10,314 nt of DNA from an uncultured Prevotellaceae bacterium (GTDB taxonomy: Bacteria > Bacteroidota > Bacteroidia > Bacteroidales > Muribaculaceae). The notes beneath the pieces were generated by a model. The model saw only the letters and a list, made by a program, of their open reading frames with translations. It ran no database searches and was not told the origin of the DNA. Where the stretch lies: positions 1 through 10,314 of the forward strand of contig CAMGFF010000059.1 of assembly GCA_946055125.1 (NCBI GenBank), read 5' to 3'. Positions 1-5,887 of the stretch are shown here, piece after piece. The translations under genes were made by a program, and so were the position numbers. Position 1 is the first letter of the stretch; every line of letters begins with the position of its first letter.

Positions 1-21
1 CTGTTAGTTATCAATAGTTTC

Positions 22-67
22 TTCTGCGAAGACGACGTCAATGTCGCAAATTCATCTTCGTGCAGAA
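22..67. other. Imperfect stem-loop of unknown role
   Basis: Three successive paired segments can be read: TTCTG 22-26 with CAGAA 63-67, CGAAGA 27-32 with TCTTCG 55-60, and CGAC 33-36 with GTCG 43-46. The apical loop is 37-42, a one-sided internal loop spans 47-54 and a 2-nt bulge lies at 61-62. No T-tract follows on either strand, so this is not a classical terminator. It could be part of a leader RNA or of the 3' region of a gene outside the window; chance folding is possible. Confidence 0.35.
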
Positions 68-230
68 TTATTCGTTTTGCGAATTTACAAAATATCGCTC
101 AATTTGTCACCACCCGAGCCGATTTTTTTGCCATTTTTTGCATATACAGCTGCTCTTGCAAAATTTAGTTTCCTTTATTGTCCTGTTTTTGATTGATGGC
201 ACAATGCCGGGAAAATAGCACAAGAGGCAT

Positions 231-275
231 AAAACAAAGCAAGCCCTGCTCTCACGAGTTGGGCCTGTTTGTTTT
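231..275. terminator. Bidirectional terminator-like inverted repeat
   Basis: The left arm (231-246, AAAACAAAGCAAGCCC) pairs imperfectly with the right arm (261-275, GGGCCTGTTTGTTTT). An outer AAAACAAA/TTTGTTTT pairing and an inner GCCC/GGGC pairing flank a small apical stem (CTC 249-251 with GAG 256-258, loop TCAC). Both strands therefore carry a GC-containing stem ending in a T-rich tract, as in a bidirectional intrinsic terminator. Which transcript it would stop is unclear: a gene from the left, or the leftward transcript predicted from 316-347. Confidence 0.45.
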
Positions 276-315
276 GAATAGAATCTGTATAGAAAAAGTA
301 TTATCCAAATATTTG

Positions 316-347
316 CAAAAGTAAATATTTATTGTGATATGTGCAAG
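316..347 (-). promoter_or_regulatory. Candidate leftward Bacteroidota-type promoter
   Basis: Read on the minus strand, TACTTTTG (323 to 316) fits the -7 consensus TAnnTTTG exactly. CTTG (347 to 344) lies exactly 20 bp upstream and matches three of four bases of the -33 element TTTG. Transcription would run leftward from about 310. No minus-strand gene starts inside the window, so this would drive either a long leader of a gene beyond position 1 or a short RNA ending at the 231-275 inverted repeat. Confidence 0.45.
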
Positions 348-401
348 TTTTATCGGGAAAAAGTGATGAATGGGCGTGAAAATTGCATTTTTTTGTAAGG
401 C

Positions 402-436
402 TTTGGCCTTTTATGCATCATTTTTCTGTACTTTTG
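402..436 (+). promoter_or_regulatory. Promoter of the AraC-family regulator gene
   Basis: TACTTTTG at 429-436 is a perfect TAnnTTTG -7 element, 24 bp before the ATG at 461. The nearest TTTG (402-405) is 23 bp upstream, a little longer than the usual 19-21, so the -33 assignment is weaker. The TTTG is the loop of a short inverted repeat (AAGGC 397-401, GCCTT 406-410). TGCATC occurs at 414-419 and 435-440, 21 bp apart, the second copy touching the -7 box, and could be an operator. Confidence 0.6.
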
Positions 437-460
437 CATCTCAAAAAGTAAAGTATAGCT

Positions 461-1354
461 ATGAATCAATCATCGCAAGGCTCATTTGGCAACCTCGATG
501 CCGGCTTCATGCAGAGCACCGGCAAGGAGTCGTATGCCGGGAAAGTGTGGATATTCGACTCGCTCGACCCCGAGGCCTCGCAGCTTCACTTCCCCCTGAA
601 GCTTCACTTGCCGCTCTTTGCGGTGTGCGGCCGTGGCAGCGCCACGGTGCACCTTAATCTCGACCACTACGAGATTAGGCCCGGCAGCCTCATTGCCCTC
701 ATGCCCGACTCCACCTTGCACGGCATCACAGCCAGCCCCGACCTCCACGCCATCTTCCTTGGCGTTGACCTGACTTTCGCCCGCGAGGTGATGCCCGACA
801 TTCACGCGCTGCTGCCGGTGATGTGGGGCACGCGCACCAATCCCGTGGTGGAGCTGAGCGATGCCGATGCCGCCTCGCTGCGCCACTTCCACGCCTTCCT
901 GTGGCAGATTATCCGCACCGAGCGGGGCTGCTACAAGCAGGAAATGGTGATGAACGTGCTCCGCGCCATGCTCTACAAGCTTATGGAGATTCACCACGCT
1001 CCCAGCTTGCAGCCATCGAAGCGCTCGCGCAACGAGGAGATTTTCTACCGCTTCGTGCACCTTGTGGAGCGCGACTACACGGTGGCACGCACCGTGCAGC
1101 ACTATGCCGATGAGCTGAGCCTCACGCCCAAGCACCTCTCCACAGTGGTGAAGCTCGTGAGCGGCCTCACCGCCGGCGACTGGATTACCAACTATGTGAT
1201 AACCTCGGCCAAGGTGCTGCTGCGCTCCACGGCGAAGCCCATCAGCGAAATTGCCGAGGAGCTCAGCTTCCCCAGCCTGTCGTTTTTCGGGAAATACTTC
1301 AAGAAGCACACCACCCTGTCGCCGCAGTCCTACCGCAAGCAGCACGACCACTGA
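461..1354 (+). CDS. AraC-family transcriptional regulator
   Basis: A 297-residue regulator. The N-terminal part (about 40-130) looks like a cupin-type sensor arm: HLPLFAVCGRGSATVHL, followed by an EIRPGSLIALMP stretch typical of AraC_binding folds. The C-terminal 100 residues form the double helix-turn-helix: first HTH about 210-232 (VQHYADELSLTPKHLSTVVK) and second about 260-291, with the family signature ISEIAEELSFPSLSFFGKYFKKHTTLSPQSYRK. It should be a cytoplasmic one-domain-sensor regulator; the ligand is unknown. The ATG at 461 sits 24 bp after a perfect -7 element, which supports this start. It converges on the MATE gene with 3 bp between the stop codons and no terminator, so the 3' ends of their transcripts probably overlap. 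The regulator may control that transporter, but adjacency is the only evidence. Confidence 0.93.
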   Translation: MNQSSQGSFGNLDAGFMQSTGKESYAGKVWIFDSLDPEASQLHFPLKLHLPLFAVCGRGSATVHLNLDHYEIRPGSLIALMPDSTLHGITASPDLHAIFLGVDLTFAREVMPDIHALLPVMWGTRTNPVVELSDADAASLRHFHAFLWQIIRTERGCYKQEMVMNVLRAMLYKLMEIHHAPSLQPSKRSRNEEIFYRFVHLVERDYTVARTVQHYADELSLTPKHLSTVVKLVSGLTAGDWITNYVITSAKVLLRSTAKPISEIAEELSFPSLSFFGKYFKKHTTLSPQSYRKQHDH

Positions 1355-1357
1355 GCC

Positions 1358-2761
1358 TCAGCGGGCCACGAAGCTCTTGGTGCTCCACTTCAGGCTCCAC
1401 CAGCGGCGCACGAAGATGGCTCCGCGAATGTTCTCATCGAGGGTGAAGGCTGCCCACATGCCCAGCAGCCCCAGTCCGGCAGTCACCCCGGCAAGGTAGC
1501 CTCCCGCCACTGCCACGCTCCACATCACGATGAGTCCCACATAGAAGGGGTAGTTCACGTCACCGGCGGCACGCAGCGCGTTGGTGGCGAAGATGTTGAT
1601 GGGGTGGCCTATCTCGAGTGCCACGTCAATCCACAGGATGGTGCAGCCCAGGCGCACGATGGTGGGGTTGTCGGTGAGCACACCGAAGATACTGGGCCCG
1701 GCAAGCGCCAGCAGCACCGAGAAGCACAGTGTGTAGCCCACCGACTTTTTCATCACATACTTGCCAAGCAGGAATGCTGCCCGCGTGCGTCCGCGCCCCA
1801 CATAGTGGCCTATGCATATCGCGCCTCCCTGTGCTATGGAGATGCAGAAGAGATACACAAACATTATCATGTTCACGCAATAGGTGCGTGTGGCGAGGGC
1901 ATCCACGCCAAGCATGTTTATGAAGTAGGTGATTACTATCTGCGACGAGCTGTAGCTTGCCTGCTCGCCGGCCGAGGGCAGCCCTATCTGCATGAGCTTC
2001 TTCAGCTCCCGCCATGGGAATGGGCTGAAATTGTGCGCGTGGAAGTGCGGAATGAGCTTCTTGCGCACCACGATGAAGAGCAGCACCATGGCCACGCCGC
2101 GGCAGGTGGCTGTGGAGATGGCAGCGCCGGTGACCCCAAGGGCCGGAAAGCCAAACCGTCCGAAAATGAGTGAGTAGTTGCCCACAATGTTGAGAATGTT
2201 GATTACCAGGGTCACCATCATGGGATACACTGCCTTGTCGGCACTGCGCAGGGCGGCCGAGAGCGTCATGGAGAGTGCCTGGAAGAATGCAAATGCACCC
2301 ACGATGCGCAGGTAGCCTGAGCCGTCGGGCATAAGCTCGGGAGCCAGTCCCATCCAGCCCAGAATCATAGTGTCGCCTAAGTAGAGAAACGCGCTTATTG
2401 CGAAGCCGAGAATGAGGTTGACGATGAGCGACACGCCCACCACTTTCTCTACTTTCTCATTAAGCCCGGCCCCGATATATTGAGAGCATAGCACCGACGT
2501 GCCCAGGTTGATAACCTCAAACACCAAAAAGCAGAACATCACAATCTGGTTCACCAGCCCCACGGCGGCCACGCTGCCGTCGCTGTGCCGCGAGAGCATG
2601 AACGTGTCGACCGCTCCCAGCATCATCACCAGCAGCACCTCGAGAAAAATAGGAATTGCGAGCCTTGCAAGCGTGCTTTTCACGCCGTCGCCCCCAAAGC
2701 TGCGGCGCAGTAGGCCCGGCCACCTCATGCCGGCAGCAGGCCTTTGAATTTTGATTGCCAT
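1358..2761 (-). CDS. MATE family efflux transporter
   Basis: A 467-residue inner-membrane multidrug and toxin extrusion type transporter, expected to export cations or drugs in exchange for Na+ or H+. The chain is a run of about twelve hydrophobic segments arranged as two related halves: ALRSADKAVYP (170-180) in the first half is mirrored by ALRAAGDVNYP (395-405) in the second, the signature internal repeat of MATE proteins. IPIFLEVLLVMMLGAVDTFMLSR (36-58) is the conserved first helix, and the C-terminal LDENIRGAIFVRRWWSLKW is also typical. The frame stays open to an ATG at 2848, but that start would lie inside a hairpin and add 29 residues unlike the family, so the ATG at 2761 is preferred. 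No consensus promoter was found in front of it; readthrough from the upstream peptidase gene is possible but the 163-bp gap holds a strong hairpin. Substrate unknown. Confidence 0.93.
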   Translation of the reverse strand: MAIKIQRPAAGMRWPGLLRRSFGGDGVKSTLARLAIPIFLEVLLVMMLGAVDTFMLSRHSDGSVAAVGLVNQIVMFCFLVFEVINLGTSVLCSQYIGAGLNEKVEKVVGVSLIVNLILGFAISAFLYLGDTMILGWMGLAPELMPDGSGYLRIVGAFAFFQALSMTLSAALRSADKAVYPMMVTLVINILNIVGNYSLIFGRFGFPALGVTGAAISTATCRGVAMVLLFIVVRKKLIPHFHAHNFSPFPWRELKKLMQIGLPSAGEQASYSSSQIVITYFINMLGVDALATRTYCVNMIMFVYLFCISIAQGGAICIGHYVGRGRTRAAFLLGKYVMKKSVGYTLCFSVLLALAGPSIFGVLTDNPTIVRLGCTILWIDVALEIGHPINIFATNALRAAGDVNYPFYVGLIVMWSVAVAGGYLAGVTAGLGLLGMWAAFTLDENIRGAIFVRRWWSLKWSTKSFVAR

Positions 2762-2816
2762 CTTTATTGTAAAACCTAAAACAAAGAAACGTAATGAGAG
2801 TTGCGGCAAGTGTGAG

Positions 2817-2849
2817 GGTGGGTGTATCAGGATTCCTGATACACCCACC
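2817..2849. repeat. Perfect 15-bp inverted repeat with 3-nt loop
   Basis: Bases 2817-2831 are the exact reverse complement of 2835-2849, with loop 2832-2834 (ATT); a G-T wobble extends it by one pair. It lies between the leftward peptidase gene and the leftward MATE gene, 56 bp before the MATE ATG. Neither side has a T-tract, so it is not a canonical intrinsic terminator. It could be an mRNA-stabilising or attenuating hairpin, a regulator-binding palindrome, or a copy of a dispersed palindromic repeat. Confidence 0.8.
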
Positions 2850-2924
2850 TAATGCGATGTCGCCCCATTAAAGCGATTATTCACTCATTTGGGCATTCCT
2901 CACTTGCCGGGTCCCGGTGGGGGA

Positions 2925-4127
2925 TTAGTGTAGCTTGGAGAGGATGGAGGAGGGCACTGCGGCGCGGTTGAGGTAGATGCCGATGGTCTTCGCGAGGAAG
3001 TAGGGCATCGACACATAGAAGTAGCCGCCGTAGAGCTGGTTGGTGTCCCAGGAGTTCTTCACCTTGTAGTATTTGTTGCCCTCCTGGTCCACGGCCTTGC
3101 CCACGATAACCATTCCGTGGTCGTCGGTGGTCTCCTGGTTGTCGAACATCTCCTGGCGCAGCAGCTGGGTGACTTCAATCTCCTCAATGGGGCCCTTGAT
3201 GTCGGTGAGCATGCGCTCGCGCTCGGAGTCGGATACCTGCACCCAGCGCGAGAGCTCGGTGCCCTCAAGGTCCTTCTCATTGCGGGCCTTTGGGAGGATG
3301 GCATAACCCTTGCGCCACTTGAATCCCTTCTCGCTCACGTCGGCAGCCCATGCCACCGAGTAGCCCTTGTCGATAGCGTTGTCCACGATTTCCTGTAGCT
3401 CATTGAGCTGCACGTTCTCGTAGGTGCCCCACAGCCAGTTGTCGGCCACCTCGAGGGCGAATGGCTGGTAGAATGGGTGGTGTGTGAACGAGGAGAAAGA
3501 GATGTAGTCGTCGAGGTTGAGCTTGAGCGACTCGGCGTAGGTCTGCGCGTTATAGGTCTTCTTGCCCACGGTGAACGTCTCGGGCAGCTTGCCCAAGTAG
3601 GCGTCGAGAATGCCCTTGTAGCCCTCCATCCAGGCTGTGGAGAGCTTCTTGTTTGGCACGCTGACGATTGCATCCACATAGGCGCGCAGCACCTTGCTGA
3701 GCTCCTTGTGGTTGTGCTTGGTCTCGCCATAGTTGAGGCCGGCGTAGGCTTCCTCGGGCATTGCGCCGAAGTGCCGCATCACATATTCCACGTCGAGCAG
3801 GCTTCCGCCCTCGGCAAACACCGTGGATCCATACATGCGCAGGAACTTGCGGGCCTTCTCCTCGTAGCACTTGCGCACCACATACATCTCGGAGAGGTCG
3901 ATTTCCTTGCCCGTGGCGCGGAGGATTTCATTCTCGAAGAAGGAGTTGCCCGAGAAGCACCAGCAAGTGCCCGTCTTGTTCTGGTCCTTCACCGAGGTGC
4001 ATTTCACCACTTTCACGTCGGTAAACTTAAAACCGGTGCTGTCGGGGATTACCACATCATCGTCGGCAGCCGAGGCCGAGAGAGCCACGGCTGCAAGACT
4101 CATCAAGAGTAATTTTGAAATATTCAT
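2925..4127 (-). CDS. Secreted C1 family (papain-fold) peptidase, bleomycin hydrolase/PepC-like
   Basis: A 400-residue cysteine peptidase of the C1B (bleomycin hydrolase/aminopeptidase C) type. Visible active-site elements are the oxyanion glutamine Q49 in VKDQNKTGTCWCFSG, nucleophile C55 in the CWxFS motif, histidine H337 in DDHGM and asparagine H-bond partner N358 in KVKNSW. The first 20 residues (MNISKLLLMSLAAVALSASA) form a signal peptide with an ASA|A cleavage site, so the enzyme should act in the periplasm or outside, whereas classical PepC and bleomycin hydrolase are cytosolic. The long insertion between Cys and His, with helical Lys/Glu-rich parts, fits the C1B fold. In that family the C-terminal tail lies in the active-site cleft and makes the enzyme an aminopeptidase; whether the tail here (AVPSSILSKLH) does so cannot be judged. 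Transcribed leftward, divergent from the glycosyltransferase-like gene. Confidence 0.9.
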   Translation of the reverse strand: MNISKLLLMSLAAVALSASAADDDVVIPDSTGFKFTDVKVVKCTSVKDQNKTGTCWCFSGNSFFENEILRATGKEIDLSEMYVVRKCYEEKARKFLRMYGSTVFAEGGSLLDVEYVMRHFGAMPEEAYAGLNYGETKHNHKELSKVLRAYVDAIVSVPNKKLSTAWMEGYKGILDAYLGKLPETFTVGKKTYNAQTYAESLKLNLDDYISFSSFTHHPFYQPFALEVADNWLWGTYENVQLNELQEIVDNAIDKGYSVAWAADVSEKGFKWRKGYAILPKARNEKDLEGTELSRWVQVSDSERERMLTDIKGPIEEIEVTQLLRQEMFDNQETTDDHGMVIVGKAVDQEGNKYYKVKNSWDTNQLYGGYFYVSMPYFLAKTIGIYLNRAAVPSSILSKLH

Positions 4128-4170
4128 TGCTATAATTGATTTTTGGTTTAATTATTGATAATTCTGTGTG

Positions 4171-4178
4171 CAAAAGTA
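4171..4178 (-). promoter_or_regulatory. Candidate -7 element for the C1 peptidase gene
   Basis: On the minus strand this reads TACTTTTG, an exact TAnnTTTG, 43 bp before the peptidase ATG. No TTTG lies at the expected 19-21 bp spacing upstream, so only half of the promoter is recognisable. Confidence 0.5.
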
Positions 4179-4200
4179 CAAAATATTTGAGAGAATGGAG

Positions 4201-4208
4201 TAATTTTG
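4201..4208 (+). promoter_or_regulatory. Candidate -7 element for the glycosyltransferase-like gene
   Basis: TAATTTTG matches TAnnTTTG, 33 bp before the ATG at 4242. A TTTG at 4186-4189 is only 11 bp upstream, too close for a usual -33 element. The box is back to back with the divergent peptidase promoter. It also overlaps the in-frame TTG at 4206, which argues against translation beginning there. Confidence 0.45.
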
Positions 4209-4241
4209 CCGCAAATAACGAGCAATAATTGTTATAGTAAT

Positions 4242-4961
4242 ATGGAATGGATTGAGATAAAAGGCTCTTTGGGCGAGCAAATGCTGCGCTACTCACTGGC
4301 GCTGAGCCGCCATGCCCGAGGCGTGGAGGTGGGCGTGGAGGGACAGCTGCAGCCGCTCCACAAGCTGTTTCCGGCATTGCCGCAGCTGCCCGGACGGCAG
4401 GCGGGAATTGCCGGGCGGCTGCGCAGCCTCATTGCTCCCGCCGGTGTCCCGGCCGGCGATGCACCGTGGCTCAGCCACGAGGTGGTGGAGAGCCTCGGCG
4501 ATGCCGCAGGAGATTATTTCACGCTTGCGCCCGAGGCCGTGCCGGCATGCTTTGCCGGTATTGCCGCGAAGCTGCAAGGAGAGAGCACGGTGGCGGTGCA
4601 CGTGCTGCGCCCGGGCAAGGACTCATGTACATGCACCCCCGACTACTATAACTGGGCTATCGCCGGAATGAGCCAGTGGCTGGGCGACGTGAGGCTGGTG
4701 GTGATCACCGACAATCTCTCCCTAACCAGGCGGTGCCTGCACACCGGCGATGTGCCCGTGGAGTGGGTGGAGCTGCCCCGGCAGCATCACCGCCTCATCT
4801 TCCACTTGCTGCGCCAGGCCCGGCACTGCATTGCCTGCGACAGCATGGAAAGCTGGTGGGGCGCTTGGCTAAATGCCGACCCCGACAAGATTGTGGTGGT
4901 GCCAAAGACCCTGCCCACAGCCCTCATTCCCTACTACTGGACCGCAGTCCCCGTGACATAG
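4242..4961 (+). CDS. Divergent GT11-like (alpha-1,2-fucosyltransferase-related) glycosyltransferase
   Basis: A 239-residue protein that resembles family GT11 at both ends. Near the N-terminus, IKGSLGEQMLRYSLALS (6-22) parallels the family's GGLGNQMFQYALA block. Residues 117-127 (VAVHVLRPGKD) sit where GT11 has VSVHIRRGDY, followed by YYNWAIAGMSQWL and VVITDN (153-158), like the usual FSDD block. Near the C-terminus, HCIACDSMESWWGAWLNADPDKIVVVP (195-221) closely matches the family's ANSTFSWWGAWLN...K.V..P. The enzyme would transfer a sugar, classically fucose from GDP-fucose, to a glycan. The HxRRGDY motif is altered (H120, R123 and G125 kept; D and Y lost) and the chain is shorter than the usual roughly 290 residues, so activity or donor may differ. 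There is no signal peptide, and no other glycan gene is nearby. The ATG at 4242 is preferred over an in-frame TTG at 4206 inside the -7 box. Confidence 0.72.
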   Translation: MEWIEIKGSLGEQMLRYSLALSRHARGVEVGVEGQLQPLHKLFPALPQLPGRQAGIAGRLRSLIAPAGVPAGDAPWLSHEVVESLGDAAGDYFTLAPEAVPACFAGIAAKLQGESTVAVHVLRPGKDSCTCTPDYYNWAIAGMSQWLGDVRLVVITDNLSLTRRCLHTGDVPVEWVELPRQHHRLIFHLLRQARHCIACDSMESWWGAWLNADPDKIVVVPKTLPTALIPYYWTAVPVT

Positions 4962-4964
4962 GGA

Positions 4965-4996
4965 TTTGCACAATTGCAGTAAAATTACTACTTTTG
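4965..4996 (+). promoter_or_regulatory. Strong Bacteroidota-type promoter of the OmpA-family lipoprotein gene
   Basis: TTTG at 4965-4968 and TACTTTTG at 4989-4996 are separated by exactly 20 bp, a full consensus match. The -33 element begins 3 bp after the stop codon of the upstream gene. The predicted transcript start is about 30 bp before the ATG at 5033, leaving a short AT-rich leader. Independent, high expression is expected, as is common for OmpA-type lipoproteins. Confidence 0.8.
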
Positions 4997-5032
4997 CAAT
5001 GATCAATTGTATTAATATTAATTTATACGACT

Positions 5033-5719
5033 ATGAAAAAAATTTTAAGTGTGGTTATGTGCGGTGCATTGCTGCTTGGCACCACTGGCTGTAACATGAA
5101 CAACACAGGCAAGGGAACTCTTATTGGCGCTGGTGGCGGTGCGGCTGCCGGTGCAGGGCTTGGAGCTATTTTTGGCGGCGGAAAGGGCGCTGCTATTGGC
5201 GCTGCTATCGGCACTGCCGTGGGAGCCGGCGCCGGCGCTCTCATTGGCCGCAAGATGGACAAGCAGAAGGAGCAGCTCGCCCAGATTGAGGGCGCTCAGG
5301 TGGAGACCGTGACCGATGCCAACAACCTCCAGGCTATTAAGGTGACTTTCAATGCCGGTATTTTCTTCGCTACCGGGAAAAGCGACCTAAGCCAGTCGTC
5401 GAAGGACGCTCTGACTGATTTTGCCACTTCGCTCATTGAGAACCCCCTCACCGATGTCACTATCAACGGACACACCGACAACACCGGCTCGCGTGCCGTG
5501 AATGAGCGTCTATCTAAGGAGCGCGCTCAGGCTGTGGCAAACTACCTAATCGGCAAGGGTGTGCCGGCTAAGCGCCTCACCACCAATGGCCTGGCCTACG
5601 ACTGCCCCGTGGCTTCTAACGAAACTGCCGAGGGCCGCGCTCAGAACCGCCGCGTGGAAATTTTCATCGCCGCCAATGAGCAGATGGTGCGCGAGGCCGA
5701 GAATGGCACGCTGAAGTAA
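5033..5719 (+). CDS. Glycine-zipper OmpA-family outer-membrane lipoprotein
   Basis: A 228-residue lipoprotein. The N-terminus MKKILSVVMCGALLLGTTGC ends in a lipobox with lipidated C20. Residues about 26-72 are a glycine zipper (repeated GAGGGAAAGAG, GAAIGAAIGTAVGAGAGALIG) of the kind that packs into membranes or oligomerises. A short charged linker (RKMDKQKEQLAQIEG) leads to the C-terminal OmpA-like domain (about 105-215). That domain keeps the peptidoglycan-binding residues: D149 in INGHTDNTGSR and R164 in LSKERAQAV, plus the terminal GRAQNRRVEIFI block. It should anchor the outer membrane to the cell wall. It has its own consensus promoter and a strong intrinsic terminator, so it is probably monocistronic. 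A related but degenerate OmpA-like gene follows 168 bp downstream. Confidence 0.95.
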   Translation: MKKILSVVMCGALLLGTTGCNMNNTGKGTLIGAGGGAAAGAGLGAIFGGGKGAAIGAAIGTAVGAGAGALIGRKMDKQKEQLAQIEGAQVETVTDANNLQAIKVTFNAGIFFATGKSDLSQSSKDALTDFATSLIENPLTDVTINGHTDNTGSRAVNERLSKERAQAVANYLIGKGVPAKRLTTNGLAYDCPVASNETAEGRAQNRRVEIFIAANEQMVREAENGTLK

Positions 5720-5747
5720 ACGCAGTGTGCTCTCTGCCGGATAATAT

Positions 5748-5787
5748 CATGAATGTGGGTCACATAGCCCACATTCATGTTTTTTTT
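5748..5787 (+). terminator. Rho-independent terminator of the OmpA-family lipoprotein gene
   Basis: A perfect 12-bp stem (CATGAATGTGGG 5748-5759 with CCCACATTCATG 5768-5779), an 8-nt loop and a run of eight T (5780-5787), 28 bp after the stop codon. This is a textbook intrinsic terminator in the rightward direction. Confidence 0.92.
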
Positions 5788-5822
5788 GCTCTATGTGTGG
5801 TGGTGGATTGAGAAATTAATGC

Positions 5823-5830
5823 TATTTTTG
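5823..5830 (+). promoter_or_regulatory. Candidate -7 element upstream of the second OmpA-like gene
   Basis: TATTTTTG matches TAnnTTTG. It lies downstream of the terminator at 5748-5787 and 57 bp before the ATG at 5888, the right place for a separate promoter serving this gene and the esterase after it. No TTTG stands at the proper -33 distance. Confidence 0.4.
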
Positions 5831-5887
5831 TGGTTGTAATACTCTCACACCCCGATGCAGTGGGTGGAATAATGTTTTATCATTGAT

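Larger units (their letters stand above)
1..460. other. Gene-free AT-rich intergenic region
   Basis: No reading frame with convincing coding character lies here; the region is AT-rich, unlike the GC-rich genes. It holds an imperfect hairpin at 22-67 (arms 22-26/63-67, 27-32/55-60 and 33-36/43-46), a small hairpin at 70-84 (ATTCG, 5-nt loop, CGAAT), a terminator-like inverted repeat at 231-275, a candidate leftward promoter at 316-347, and the promoter of the AraC-family gene near 402-436. A gene probably begins or ends just left of the window, but its identity is not visible. Confidence 0.7.

Noticed and set aside
370..657. A 95-codon open frame starting before the AraC-family gene.
   Set aside because: Its start lies upstream of the promoter -7 box and most of it overlaps the regulator gene in another frame; the translation has no protein-like pattern.
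482..1351. A 289-codon open frame antisense to the AraC-family gene.
   Set aside because: The opposite strand encodes a complete double-HTH regulator with a promoter; the antisense product is a low-complexity His/Gly/Ala-rich chain without recognisable motifs.
2762..2848. A 29-residue N-terminal extension of the MATE protein from an ATG at 2848.
   Set aside because: The start would sit within the perfect hairpin at 2817-2849 and the added residues do not resemble MATE N-termini; the ATG at 2761 gives the usual family length.
3477..4112. A 211-codon open frame antisense to the C1 peptidase gene.
   Set aside because: The peptidase has a signal peptide and all catalytic residues; the antisense frame shows no family features and no promoter.
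5023..5262. A minus-strand Pro/Ala-rich open frame opposite the lipoprotein gene.
   Set aside because: It is the antisense image of the glycine zipper (Gly and Ala codons read as Pro, Ala and Ser) and has no independent support.
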